From Clostridia bacterium (GTDB lineage Bacteria; Bacillota_A; Clostridia; Christensenellales; UBA1242), in NCBI GenBank assembly GCA_017403205.1, contig JAFQOM010000125.1, positions 1-5,858 on the forward strand: a DNA stretch of 5,858 bases, written 5' to 3'. A program made the translations under genes and the position numbers. Under the pieces are notes generated by a model that was given only the letters and a program-made list of their open reading frames with translations, had not been told where the DNA came from and did no database searches. Below are positions 5,672-5,858 of the stretch, one piece after another; the first letter of the stretch is position 1; every line of letters begins with the position of its first letter.

Positions 5672-5858
5672 ATGCAAATAGAAAAAATAATTTCTGGCAA
5701 ATTAGATAATAATACATACATTTTAAAAAACGATAAAAAACAATGTTTGATAATAGATGCAGCAGCTAATCTAGAAGATATAATACAAAAAGTTGGTGAC
5801 TTTGCTGTAGAAGGGGTTTTATTAACGCACGGGCATTATGATCATTTTGTTAATTTAG
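5672..5858 (+). CDS. Metallo-beta-lactamase-fold hydrolase, glyoxalase II-like, 3' end missing
   Basis: Only the first 62 residues lie in the window and the frame is open at the end. A strand (NTYILKNDKKQCLIIDA, residues 14-30) precedes the hallmark THGHYDH (52-58), which carries the H-x-H-x-D-H zinc ligands H53, H55, D57 and H58. This opening, with 'N.Y.l.......iiDpG'-style strands and an early HxHxDH, is typical of the glyoxalase II/YcbL-type MBL-fold hydrolases of about 200 residues that cleave thioesters or related bonds. The usual proline-glycine after IID is replaced by Ala-Ala. AGAGG (5661-5665) is a good Shine-Dalgarno six bases before the ATG. The start follows the HD stop by one base, so it is the third gene of that operon. 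The exact substrate is unknown. Confidence 0.85.
   Translation, partial: MQIEKIISGKLDNNTYILKNDKKQCLIIDAAANLEDIIQKVGDFAVEGVLLTHGHYDHFVNL

Noticed and set aside
1..5858. CRISPR arrays, insertion sequences, tRNA or rRNA genes
   Set aside because: No regularly spaced direct repeats, transposase motifs, terminal inverted repeats or tRNA-like cloverleaf sequences were seen on either strand.

Overview
The window is strongly AT-rich DNA with six complete or nearly complete protein genes and two genes cut by the window edges, all on the + strand. TGA is used as a stop (end of the gene at 1529-2569) and Shine-Dalgarno sequences are purine-rich, so the standard bacterial code applies. Low GC, a SPOR-like protein, a clostridial-style nucleoside kinase and short gaps between genes suggest a low-GC Bacillota, probably an uncultured Clostridia-type lineage. 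I cannot place it more precisely.

Layout. 1-582 is the 3' part of a probable SPOR-domain protein, followed by an AT-only inverted repeat that may be a terminator. 652-1470 is a classical short-chain dehydrogenase/reductase with an intact catalytic set and no visible Shine-Dalgarno. Its best promoter would start the transcript at or very near the ATG. 1529-2569 and 2566-3843 are two genes joined by an ATGA overlap. The first has a C-terminal domain that reads as a diverged DisA_N (diadenylate cyclase, DAC) domain behind a roughly 200-residue N-terminal region. The second is a 425-residue, apparently mostly helical protein that I do not recognise. A 122-base gap follows, holding small inverted repeats and a 15-bp hairpin. 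3966-4889 (uridine/nucleoside kinase), 4891-5670 (HD-domain phosphohydrolase) and 5672-5858 (metallo-beta-lactamase-fold hydrolase, cut by the window end) are separated by one base each and look like one operon.

Working together. The kinase, HD and MBL genes resemble a housekeeping or nucleotide-metabolism cluster; their shared pathway is not evident. The most interesting unit is the coupled pair at 1529-3843. It could be a nucleotide-signalling module in which a soluble protein senses an input through its N-terminal region, makes or binds a nucleotide through the DAC-like domain, and acts with the unknown partner. The fold assignment rests on motif reading. Enzymatic activity and any defence or stress role are inference. 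Every stretch over 300 bases contains a gene.
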